Part shown: positions 1-5,889 of the stretch, one piece after another
How positions within the stretch are numbered: the first letter of the stretch is position 1
Layout of the letters: each line of letters starts with the position of its first letter
Assembly: GCA_030037185.1 (NCBI GenBank)
Contig: JASHRR010001250.1
Coordinates: forward strand, 1 to 12,981
DNA from: Xanthobacteraceae bacterium
Lineage (GTDB): Bacteria > Pseudomonadota > Alphaproteobacteria > Rhizobiales > Xanthobacteraceae
Length of the DNA: 12,981 nt
Direction of reading: 5' to 3'
The notes under the pieces: model-generated
What the model was told of the DNA's origin: nothing
The model's database searches: none
What the model saw: only the letters and a program-made list of their open reading frames with translations
Position numbers and translations under genes: made by a program

Positions 1-307
1 GGTTTATGTGAATGGCGGAGGTGGGTGGAGATAAGCAGGTAACTTTCCGCGGCCGTGTCATCTCCTATGCCGGCGACTTCGTCATCCTCAGCCGCGGACA
101 CGCGAAAGAGTCGCCGGCGTAGACGAAAGCGATGATGACTAAGCTTGGGCTAAAGCTCGACGATGCGAAAACCACGTTGAAGAATGCCCGCTAGAACACT
201 TCGACTTCATTGGCTACGCGTTTGGACCTTATCGCCATCGCAAAGATGGTCATTGGTATCTGGGCGCGGGCCCGTACAAGAAAGGCGTCCGGAGGCTCAC
301 GACTTAG
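1..307 (+). pseudogene. Group II intron reverse transcriptase/maturase remnant
   Basis: This is a decayed piece of a group II intron-encoded reverse transcriptase. The frame through 66-119 reads FRGRVISYAGDFVILSRGHA, which matches the palm motif (YADDFVIL) of bacterial intron RTs, but the second-last catalytic aspartate is glycine (YAGD, codon GGC at 72-74). In-frame TAG codons at 120-122 and 192-194 break it. After a shift, the frame at 194-304 reads EHFDFIGYAFGPYRHRKDGH and then WYLGAGPYKKGVRRL, the segment that normally follows the palm (family form: HFDFLGYxFGP...WYLxASPSKKSVQRL), ending at TAG 305-307. The upstream part lies outside the window and the thumb/X domain is missing. I see no domain V hairpin after it, so intron splicing is not expected. 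The family call is firm and the element is clearly dead. Confidence 0.88.
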
Positions 308-786
308 ATTGATGTGCGTCTGGTTCTGGCGGCACATTCATCGCCGTGGCATACCTCACGGTCTCCCCTCTCACTCACCGACCGTGCTCATCGGACTCGA
401 TCCGTGATGAAGCCCTTGCCAACCATGCGCTCGCGGCCACTCCGCTCTTCGCGCACAGCTGGCTGATTGAAGATGTCGAGCGCACAGGCGGTCGGAAGCA
501 TCCGGAGGTGCGGTAACGGGGCTTCTGTCGAGCCCCCGAGGAAACGAAAGCAGCACAGGATTTCCAGATGGCGGGGTGGAATCGATTTCCATTCCCCGCA
601 TTTCCCAAATGATAGGATTGCGCCAGTATGCTCCACCGAACAAACGGTGGCGCCGCGCCGTCGCCATGGTGTCGCCTGATACGACCCGCTATCACCACAC
701 TTTCAACAACATGTGTTGGTCTTACTCAAGGTCGGGCACAAGACTCTGCTCCACTTGAACGTGCGCGATGCGAAGGAGGAACTCTC
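308..786. other. Gene-poor stretch between RT remnant and DUF4242 gene
   Basis: No complete gene is supported here. One plus-strand frame, about 391-513, reads like former coding sequence (EALANHALAATPLFAHSWLI, then EDVERTGGRKHPEVR and a TAA at 514-516), but I do not recognise it and it has no convincing start. The other open frames in this interval have shadow-like composition. The last ~50 bases should hold the promoter and ribosome binding site of the gene starting at 787. Confidence 0.4.
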
Positions 787-1050
787 ATGACGGTCTTTCT
801 GGTCGAACGCGATCTCAAAGGGATTGCAATGAGCGACTTGGCAGCCGCGCAACAATTGGTCATCAAGACTTCAAATGAATACACGGCGAATGGTACGCCG
901 ATGCGATATATCCGGTCGACATTTGCCCCGGAAGACGGTCGCTGCTTGTGCCTGTTCGAAGCGACAAGCGTCGAAAGCGTCAAACGACTAAACGATGAGA
1001 CCAAGCTCCCTTATTCGCGCATCGTCGAGGCGCTCGACCTTACACCTTGA
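787..1050 (+). CDS. DUF4242-family small protein
   Basis: This encodes an 87-residue soluble protein that begins MTVFLVERDLKGIAMSDLAA. The opening (FLVERDL-G), the length of just under 90 residues, the central RYIRSTFAPEDGRCLCLFEA segment and the closing YSRIVEALDLTP fit the DUF4242 family, small ferredoxin-fold-like proteins. One actinobacterial member has been described as nickel-binding, but a role is not established for most. The start at 787 is chosen over upstream in-frame codons because a strong Shine-Dalgarno (AAGGAGG, 773-779) lies 7 bases before it, and because homology begins there. No signal peptide or membrane segment is seen. It stands alone, with wrecked mobile DNA on both sides, and looks intact. 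No FixK-type site was found upstream. Family assignment is from memory of its consensus. Confidence 0.85.
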   Translation: MTVFLVERDLKGIAMSDLAAAQQLVIKTSNEYTANGTPMRYIRSTFAPEDGRCLCLFEATSVESVKRLNDETKLPYSRIVEALDLTP

Positions 1051-1116
1051 GCTGTCAGGTCCCATCCCCGTTCGGCATTGGCGGCGCTCCCCGCTGCAGC
1101 CGACTTCGTGATCGGC

Positions 1117-1176
1117 GAACTTCGGCACCGCTCGCGCGGTCAGCTTGAACTCCGGCACTGCGTCCGCGGTGAGCTT
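1117..1176. repeat. Two tandem 30-bp units
   Basis: Units 1117-1146 and 1147-1176 are each 30 bp and agree at about 24 of 30 positions. In the open minus-strand frame they encode KLTADAVPEF followed by KLTARAVPKF, a ten-residue repeat differing by two charged residues. Substitutions that keep the protein repeat suggest that this frame was once translated, but the parent protein is not recognised. Confidence 0.6.
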
Positions 1177-1220
1177 CTCGCCAAGATTATCGTGGCCACC
1201 TGATGGGGCGATGGCCAGGC

Positions 1221-1256
1221 CGCTCAAGATTGGGCGGCGTCGGTGTATAGGGCGCT
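1221..1256 (+). repeat. Inverted copy of resolvase 3'-end sequence
   Basis: These 36 bases are a near-exact inverted copy of 1831-1867: about 35 of 37 aligned positions are the same, with one single-base gap. The parent sequence encodes the C-terminal recognition helix (KIGRASVYRAL) of a serine resolvase. The missing base puts this copy out of frame. It lies about 575 bp from the other copy and in opposite orientation, so the two bracket the glyoxalase-like fragment. The bases just after it (1257-1290) read MKAKGIGAAA, also resolvase-like but in the wrong order, suggesting rearrangement. Confidence 0.75.
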
Positions 1257-1817
1257 GATGAAGGCCAAGGGCATTGGCGCTGCGGCTATGCCAAGACGCA
1301 TTCGCCGCGCGAGGCGAATGATGGTGCCGCGGTACCTGCGCAGCATTGCCGCCACTTGGCCGAAGCGCTGTCTCGCGAACCTGCTGACTTTCGGTGGGCG
1401 CGGCGGCGCTACTGGCTGAAAGCGAGCGTTCGTCGCTTAAAGTCCGTTCGGCAGCTTCGATCTTGGCGGACAAAATGTTCCAGTTCTTATAGCCGAACGC
1501 CTTCGCGGTCGGCTCCAGAGCTTCGGTATGTGTGCTTTCGATAGCTTTTGTTTTCAAGGCATCGCGCAGCGCGCGCGCCATGACTTTCGCGCCGCGAAAA
1601 TCGCGCATGAGAACACCCTCTTCATCGGCGAACGCAGGAAATCGGTGCCTGCCTTGCCGATCCGTTCGCCAACGGCGAGGGGGCGGAGAGAGCTGATACG
1701 TTCGCGATCCCAAAAGGGCGCAGGCGGCGGGTGTATCGATCGACCGGCCCCTAGAGTTGCGCGCGACGGCGACGGTGCCGACAGTCAAGCCCCAACGATG
1801 GGCCTTGCCGATAGAAC

Positions 1818-2012
1818 CTATTCGCCCTCCAGCGCCCTATACACCGATGCCCGCCCAATCTTGAGCGCCTTTTGCTAATCTTAGTGGCCCCCATGCCCTT
1901 AGCCCTCATGGCGCGGATCTTGGCCGCATCAATCGAGGCAGTTGCCGGCATAGATGCCATCGGCCTTGGCCTTGGCGATGCCCTCAAGCCGGCGCTCGCG
2001 GCGCAGGTTTGT
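1818..2012 (-). pseudogene. Serine resolvase/recombinase C-terminal remnant
   Basis: Reading leftward from 2012, the minus strand gives TNLRRERRLEGIAKAKADGI then YAG, after a shift ASIDAAKIRAMRAKGMGATK, and after a second shift KALKIGRASVYRALEGE with TAG at 1820-1818. Joined, these match the end of Tn3-type resolvases/invertases: the long E-helix tail (RRERQLEGIAKAKAxGxYxGRPASID) and the helix-turn-helix that contacts DNA (GATxIAKALKIGRASVYRAL). The catalytic serine domain is absent, and there are at least two frameshifts (near 1940 and 1870), so no active recombinase is made. It marks an old transposon or integrative element. Identification of the C-terminal signature is strong. Confidence 0.88.
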
Positions 2013-2194
2013 CCGGGTCGCGGCCGTCATGGTGGGCTTGAGGGCGAAACTGGCATATCGACGCTCACGACGACATCATTCGCGGTTGGGTGGCCTACTT
2101 TGCGGTAGGAAGGTCAAGACGTTCTGGACTGTCCGGGCGACTGCCAGACCTCTCAAGCTACTCCGCCGACGTCATGCTCGACGTGATGCCATGA

Positions 2195-2544
2195 GCTTCA
2201 GCATGTCCAGCTAATGACGGTGCAGTCGCCGGTCTGCTTCAACGAGGACCGCACAGTCGGGATTTCATCATCCGGGGCATCGTCGGGGTTATCCTGGCGC
2301 TGGTTGGCGCCCAGCTCACGTCGCTCACCATTTTCACGGGAGTCAATGGAGATTCTGATCTCAGAGCCGGTCAGGTCAGGCGAAGTACGATTGGCAAGCC
2401 GCCCCCTATCTCGTGCTGGGTTGGATCAGCGCCGCCTTCTCTGGACGCGGTTCAGGACGTCACCTACTTGATTGAGGCGCGCAGGTCGCCGACATTCGCG
2501 CGCAGAATACAACCGCGATTCACTCCGGCCGGAACGTGCTATAG
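2195..2544 (+). pseudogene. Decayed small membrane protein, family unrecognised
   Basis: Three plus-strand frame segments join into one plausible protein. The first (2261 on) reads DFIIRGIVGVILALVGAQLT then SLTIFTGVNGDSDLRAGQ, a membrane helix followed by a polar stretch. A five-base duplication (GGTCA twice in a row, within 2368-2380) throws the frame. Removing one copy restores GQAKYDWQAAPYLVLGWISA, a second hydrophobic stretch. Near 2450 the frame slips again and a third frame reads QVADIRAQNTTAIHSGRNVL with TAG at 2542-2544. No ATG is in frame upstream (stop at 2192-2194), so the start is also lost or shifted. The end lies 6 bases from the convergent gene ending at 2551. I do not recognise the family. 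The case for former coding rests on the way the frames splice together. Confidence 0.55.
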
Positions 2545-2550
2545 TGGGTA

Positions 2551-2931
2551 CTACCTGGTAAGACCTAGGAACAGGAGAATGCCCCCAAGGACCAGCGCGT
2601 AGAAGCCGCTGTACGTCAAGAGATGGTTGGACAAGAACCGGCGGTAGAACAGCGTCATGCTAGATGGCAAGAGCATGATGACTGCTCCTTTGATTACCGT
2701 GAGCCAACCCAAAAGAGTGACAAGCACTCGCCAGTCGGCGCTCCAGACATTGTAGAGTGCGACGATCACTGTGCCCATGACAAAAGTGATAAGACCTGTG
2801 ACCCACAAGAGTCCTTTATTGTTAACCAAATCAGTCATTACTACGTTGAAGTACGGTTTGTTGAATACTGTTATCCCCACAATCACAAGGGCACTCCCCA
2901 TTAGCACTGCAAGTGTATTAGCGATGCTCAT
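2551..2931 (-). CDS. Four-helix integral membrane protein, unknown function
   Basis: This encodes a 126-residue, very hydrophobic protein with four evident membrane segments, at about residues 5-22, 42-62, 68-88 and 104-122. The connecting loops are short, with the larger one after helix 1 (FNKPYFNVVMTDLVNNKG). Helices 2-3 carry Gly and Trp (LLWVTGLITFVMGT, LLGWLTVIKGA). No enzymatic motif is visible, and I cannot assign a family beyond a small conserved membrane protein. The ATG at 2931 is preceded by GGAG seven bases upstream. Base composition is noticeably more AT-rich than the neighbours, which may reflect recent transfer or simply a hydrophobic protein. It is divergent from the small ORF at 3018 and shares an 86-bp intergenic region holding a palindrome. 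The nearest FixK-type box (3202-3215) is ~270 bp upstream. Confidence 0.8.
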   Translation of the reverse strand: MSIANTLAVLMGSALVIVGITVFNKPYFNVVMTDLVNNKGLLWVTGLITFVMGTVIVALYNVWSADWRVLVTLLGWLTVIKGAVIMLLPSSMTLFYRRFLSNHLLTYSGFYALVLGGILLFLGLTR

Positions 2932-2981
2932 ATCTCAGCTCCATTGAGACGAGGGGGTTAAAAGCTAATTAGCCATGTTGA

Positions 2982-2996
2982 GATCAACGGTTGATC
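2982..2996. promoter_or_regulatory. Palindromic operator-like site
   Basis: GATCAACGGTTGATC is a perfect 7+7 inverted repeat with one central base. It lies in the 86-bp gap between two divergent ORFs (starts at 2931 minus and 3018 plus), a common place for an operator. It resembles two FNR half-sites, but their order is reversed (ATCAA before TTGAT), so it is not an FNR/FixK box. The binding protein is unknown. Confidence 0.4.
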
Positions 2997-3017
2997 AATC
3001 CAGTCAGGGGCGAACCG

Positions 3018-3257
3018 ATGGTTTGCTTGAACGACGAGCAGCGAGCGAAAATCAAGCCTGTCGTTCCGGTGGATCGACCTAGTCGGAAGCCGCGGGTCAG
3101 GTTTGCCGACCGGGTCGCCGACGACCTTGCGACCGCAGCCAGCAACGACAGTGGCACTGGGGCCGAAGGAAATGAGTATGATCGCATGCAGGACATTCCC
3201 TTTGATTTCGATCAATTTCACGCCGCAGCTAGACGTGGGCTCGACAACGATCGTTAG
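3018..3257 (+). CDS. Hypothetical 79-residue charged protein
   Basis: The plus-strand ORF starts MVCLNDEQRAKIKPVVPVDR, has AGGGG seven bases before the ATG, and ends inside a perfect hairpin at 3253-3275. The product is hydrophilic, rich in Arg, Asp and Ala, with no membrane segment, and probably partly disordered. The first residues (LNDEQRAKIKPVVP) faintly recall the N-terminus of IS5-type transposases (LSDEQWAKIEPLLP), so it could be a transposase start that has drifted out of its original frame. A perfect FixK/FNR box (3202-3215) lies within its coding sequence, which argues against it being a conserved gene. I give it only moderate support. Confidence 0.35.
   Translation: MVCLNDEQRAKIKPVVPVDRPSRKPRVRFADRVADDLATAASNDSGTGAEGNEYDRMQDIPFDFDQFHAAARRGLDNDR
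3202..3215. promoter_or_regulatory. FixK/FNR-type box, perfect consensus
   Basis: TTGATTTCGATCAA matches TTGAT-N4-ATCAA at all ten defined positions. On the minus strand a plausible -10 (CATACT, 3180-3175) follows at the spacing of a class II site, so transcription could start near 3168 and run toward the four-helix membrane protein at 2931, with a long leader. On the plus strand no good -10 is seen. No gene begins close by in either direction. Confidence 0.65.
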
Positions 3258-3275
3258 ATGACTTCGCCATCTAAC
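3253..3275. terminator. Perfect 8-bp hairpin between convergent ORF ends
   Basis: GTTAGATG (3253-3260) and CATCTAAC (3268-3275) are perfect reverse complements around a 7-base loop. The stop codons of the plus ORF (3255-3257) and the minus ORF (3256-3254) both fall in the left arm, as expected for a shared bidirectional terminator. Neither side has a T run, so intrinsic termination is not assured. Confidence 0.4.
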
Positions 3276-3448
3276 CAACTCGTCATGGCGGCTTCTAGAA
3301 TTTGAGTTCCACACTTACAGTGGCAAAGCGGCGAAGCGAGCGAAACGGACACCTCAAGAACCGGATCCTCGCCGACCTTGATTGTTAATATCCCGACCTT
3401 GCTGGCGCCGTCATGCATGGTGAAATGCCGACTGCGGAAACCTTTCAC
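3254..3448 (-). CDS. Hypothetical 64-residue protein with CHCKCG motif
   Basis: The minus-strand frame opens at a GTG (3448) and contains HFTMHDGASKVGILTIKV, then EDPVLEVSVSLASPLCHCKC and ends SWLDGEVI. The alternation of hydrophobic and charged residues (two likely beta strands followed by a Cys-rich turn and a helix) reads as real protein rather than a shadow. The CHCKCG cluster could bind a metal. No family is recognised. The ribosome binding site is weak (AAGG ~13 bases upstream), and a downstream ATG at MHDG is an alternative start. Its end meets the convergent ORF in the hairpin at 3253-3275. Confidence 0.35.
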   Translation of the reverse strand: MKGFRSRHFTMHDGASKVGILTIKVGEDPVLEVSVSLASPLCHCKCGTQILEAAMTSWLDGEVI

Positions 3449-3585
3449 ACCCGGCAGGGGCCTTATACGGTTTCGTTCTGGAAACGGCGGTCGGTGGCCT
3501 TTACCTTGCCTCGGTGTTCACCGGTGGGGGAGGCTTTACAGGTGCCATCCTCAGTGGGGGTTCGGCGGCGACAGAAGCTCCATGA
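3424..3585 (+). other. Glycine-rich open frame, possibly decayed gene end
   Basis: This plus-strand frame without an ATG reads HPAGALYGFVLETAVGGLYL then ASVFTGGGGFTGAILSGGSA and stops at TGA 3583-3585. It looks like the last membrane helix and glycine-rich tail of a membrane protein. The opposite strand of its first 25 bases is claimed by the 64-residue minus ORF, so at most one is real there. A terminator-like hairpin follows at 3684-3707. Confidence 0.2.
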
Positions 3586-3683
3586 GGGAAAAAGCGGACC
3601 CGTCCTGGGCGACGAGCGAGAGCGAAAGCAGGGCGCCGCGCAGGCCGGGATAGAGGGAATAGTAATTCTCCTTACGGGAAAAA

Positions 3684-3707
3684 ACTTAGGCATAAGACCT
3701 GAGTTTT
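3684..3707 (+). terminator. Candidate intrinsic terminator
   Basis: ACTTAGG (3684-3690) pairs with CCTGAGT (3698-3704) through seven pairs including one G-T wobble, with a 7-base loop, followed by TTT (3705-3707). Flanking GGAAAA and TTTTCC extend the stem with a two-base bulge. On the plus strand it would end transcription from the 3424-3585 side and insulate the gene at 3771. Confidence 0.45.
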
Positions 3708-3770
3708 CCGGCCCACCAATAAGACCTATGCTGTTTAGGTTGTAGCTCACCAAGCGTGCAGGGGTTCGTC

Positions 3771-4091
3771 GTGTTGAAGCAACTTTCAGGAGCCGTGGTT
3801 ATCATCAGCATGTGCATTGGATCGAATATAGCGTGGCCGGACCGCACGGCTGGCCCCTCCGCCCCCGAGACGAAGATCAATTTTGATCAGGTCTTTGCCG
3901 ATGCAGCATGGCCTGGTCAGTTCAACCCATTAATGGGCGGTATGGCTATCGAGCGCGACAAAAAAAGCGATCGGCCTCCGGCCCGCAAGAAAATATTACT
4001 AGAGCGCGCACGGCTTCCCAACTGCGAGCCCGTGGCGGCCCGATACGCCGATCCGGGCTTAGGCCGATTTGTTGGTCGTTGCTTTGCGTAG
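3771..4091 (+). CDS. Small secreted protein, unknown function
   Basis: This encodes a 106-residue protein with an N-terminal export signal: MLKQLSGAVVIISMCIGSNI has a lysine, a hydrophobic core and an Ala near residue 20, followed by a Pro/Thr-rich linker. The mature part is basic (KKSDRPPARKKILLERARLP) and ends LPNCEPVAARYADPGLGRFV then GRCFA. This arrangement, a basic stretch then Leu-Pro-x-x-Cys and a terminal Arg-Cys, recurs in short periplasmic proteins of Bradyrhizobium-type genomes, where the two Cys probably form a disulfide; none has a known role to my knowledge. GTG 3771 is preferred over GTG 3756 because AGGGG sits 8 bases before it; TTG 3774 is a further alternative. The gene lies alone after a terminator-like hairpin. 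The ORF is intact. Confidence 0.6.
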   Translation: MLKQLSGAVVIISMCIGSNIAWPDRTAGPSAPETKINFDQVFADAAWPGQFNPLMGGMAIERDKKSDRPPARKKILLERARLPNCEPVAARYADPGLGRFVGRCFA

Positions 4092-4507
4092 CGGATGATC
4101 TACCACGGCTCTTCTGCGAGTTTGCTCAACGTGCCGGGGCAATGTCGAAAGTCCTCAGCTATTTCACGGGACGTCGCCACGATTACGGCATAGTGCCTCA
4201 CCAGAACTCATATTACCCCCGAGCCAATGCCATCCCTCAGACGATTTCCGTTTTCTCTGGCGATCAGTTCGGCGCGAAATTGGTTGCTGCCCCGTAATCC
4301 TTGGTGGATTCGCCAAGCATTCGACGTGGGCTTTGAGCGTTCGATGAGGCAAAACATCTCCGGCCAAGCGACATTGAGGTAATTACGAGAACGAGATTCG
4401 CACAAGCTGGACTAGCCTGATCGAGATCTCTTCTTGGGCGTCATTTCAGACCTAGCCTGAGCGAGCCGCCCGTTCACGCAGATCTCGCGGCATTTCCCAG
4501 TTCGAAC
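4092..4507. other. Intergenic stretch with no supported gene
   Basis: I see no gene here. Frames on both strands are short and interrupted and have no recognisable motif. A nine-base direct repeat, CTAGCCTGA, occurs at 4412-4420 and 4452-4460 (40 bp apart), just beyond the end of the dehydrogenase at 4508. Its meaning is unclear. Confidence 0.4.
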
Positions 4508-5128
4508 TTACACACGTCCTCGCTGCGACGGCGACATCAACCAGCTTGAGACTGGCATCGTCATTGCTGGCGGCGATAGCCGGCCGGACATTGCCATCAC
4601 CTGATTGACCGCGCCTGTTATGATGACCCGGCGACCCGCCTTGAGCCCTCGGTAGCCGATCCGTGCGACTTTCTCCGCATGCATTGGAGGCACCAACGGA
4701 TTATTGAACAATGCTACGTCCGTCGCGTTCGCAGTCGCTGCGAATTCCGTGGCGGTAGGGCCCGGGCACAAAGTCGACGCCACGATATTGACCTGCAGCA
4801 TCTCCCCGGTGCGAGCGGGATCCGACTGGTCGAATCGGCCGTTCGCCCCAAGTCCGGCAACATTGATCAAGACGTCGACGGTCAGACCGCGCGTTCGGAT
4901 TTCATCAGTCAGGTTAGCGGCGGCTTGAGCCTTGCTGAGGTCAGTCGGGATGAGGATCGAATGCGTGCCAGTCGCCTTCAGCTCCTCGGCGAGCCTGTTC
5001 GTCGGCTCAAGCCGTCGGGCAACGAGCACCAGATCGTGGCCATCCCTGGCCAGTTCGCGAGCGAGGTAGGCACCAATCCCGCTAGAAGCGCCTGTAACAA
5101 GGGCAAGGGCGCGCGCTGCCGCCGTCAT
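4508..5128 (-). pseudogene. Short-chain dehydrogenase lacking its catalytic core
   Basis: The reading frame is open for 206 residues, against about 260 for relatives. Residues ~8-17 carry the Rossmann signature TGASSGIG, followed by the coenzyme-binding strand DLVLVARR and an NVAG (usual NNAG) at DVLINVAGLG. After MLQVNIVA the sequence jumps straight to STLCPGPTATEFA, the post-catalytic loop. The ~58 residues between these points in related SDRs hold the catalytic Ser and the Tyr-x-x-x-Lys. The deletion is in frame, so a stable Rossmann fold is possible, but oxidoreductase activity is not. The start at 5128 has GAGGAG nine bases upstream; the ORF extension to 5389 is an out-of-frame reading of the HPF remnant. 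It follows that remnant by 74 bp and is probably its operon partner. Confidence 0.82.
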
Positions 5129-5202
5129 GACACGTCTCCTCGCTTTGTGAGCGCCAACCACCACTGTATCCGCCGCGTCGGGGGCGACGCGATCCCCTGA
5201 CG

Positions 5203-5727
5203 TCATCGCAAGCCATACCTGCCCATCAGCCTGACAGTGCTTTCCTGGGGGCCTTCTCCCCAGCTTCCTCAGCAAATGAAACGCAGGCGCCGACCGCAAG
5301 CCGCGCAAACCCTCCGTCGAGCACACTGTTTTGGTGAAAGTAGATTTCCCGGTTGTCAGAGGGTGCGAGAAGGCCGAAGCTCCCGGCATGATCGATCTTC
5401 GTTACGTACCGGTCGGCTGGTCCTCGCGCGCCTTGATCCGTCCGTGCATGCGGCGCGCATAGTCCTGCAGGCGCCGCCGAGTCCGTTTGGAGGTATCGTT
5501 GATGGCGAAATCCACGTCGCCATGCGCTTGTCCTGATGCGGCGTCCTCGCAACCGACCTCCCTCGTATAGCCCTCTGTGATGGGAACTGCCCGGCGCCTT
5601 CAGAACAAGGCGGCATGGGGTGATGGTCCATACCGTTGCTCGAGTTCTGCGACGTGAGCGGCGATTGACTGGGAAGCCGCTCGACGGCGCTCATCCCTTG
5701 AAAGTTGATCTCGATTGGTATTTCCAT
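5203..5727 (-). pseudogene. HPF/RaiA ribosome hibernation factor, multiply frameshifted
   Basis: Pieces in three minus-strand frames join into one protein: MEIPIEINFQGMSAVE, then AASQSIAAHVAELEQRYG, then ITPCRLVLKAPGSSHHRGLY, then HGDVDFAINDTSKRTRRRLQ and DYARRMHGRIKAREDQP, then VTKIDHAGSFGLLAPSDN and REIYFHQNSVLDGGFARLAV, ending STVRLMGRYGLR at TGA 5205-5203. The first part is the HPF/RaiA (sigma-54 modulation) fold that binds the 30S subunit. The tail is the cold-shock-like domain found in one HPF subgroup. One lesion is clear: GTCGAGCGG near 5680 lacks one G of GTCGAGGCGG. Others lie near 5640, 5560 (with lost residues), 5420 and 5240. ATG 5727 has AAGGGA upstream. No functional full-length factor can be made. 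It lies 162 bp downstream of the universal stress protein gene. Confidence 0.87.
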
Positions 5728-5889
5728 CGGGGATGTCCCTTCCCTACAACCCCAGAGGAGCGCATGCCAGACGAGGGTCGGTCGCGGTATGTCGTCATTC
5801 ACGCCGTTATCATGGCCCGGGGGCGCGCACTGCGCTACCCGTTTTGGGGCACGTCAAGAACGAGATGGTTCGCTGGCTCCCCAGTTAAG

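Larger units (their letters stand above)
988..1608 (-). pseudogene. Glyoxalase-superfamily N-terminal domain with foreign tail
   Basis: The first ~57 residues, read leftward from ATG 1608-1606, begin MRDFRGAKVMARALRDALKT and contain AKAFGYKNWNILSAKI. This matches the short domain annotated as 'glyoxalase superfamily protein' in many rhizobia (typical form MRDFRDAKAMAxxLRxAL...SHSExLELIAxxFGxxDWNxLxAKI). Conserved coding therefore spans about 1438-1608. The frame stays open down to 988, but beyond residue ~75 the sequence loses family character. It is rich in Arg, Ser and His and runs antisense through a resolvase fragment at 1221-1256. I therefore read the 206-residue ORF as a truncated gene fused to unrelated DNA. 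A weak GAAGAGGG lies ~10 bases before the start. Longer upstream starts (to 1788) are rejected because homology begins at MRDF. Whether the short domain is still made is unknown. Confidence 0.6.

Noticed and set aside
3878..3893. GATCAATTTTGATC as an FNR site
   Set aside because: The half-sites are in reversed order with 2-base spacing and lie inside the secreted-protein gene.
5129..5389. N-terminal extension of the SDR ORF to 5389
   Set aside because: It is an out-of-frame translation of the HPF/RaiA tail. SDR homology starts at the ATG at 5128, with its own GAGGAG.
5844..5857. TTGGGGCACGTCAA upstream of the HPF remnant
   Set aside because: One half-site is degenerate, and it would leave an ~80-base leader without a clear -10.
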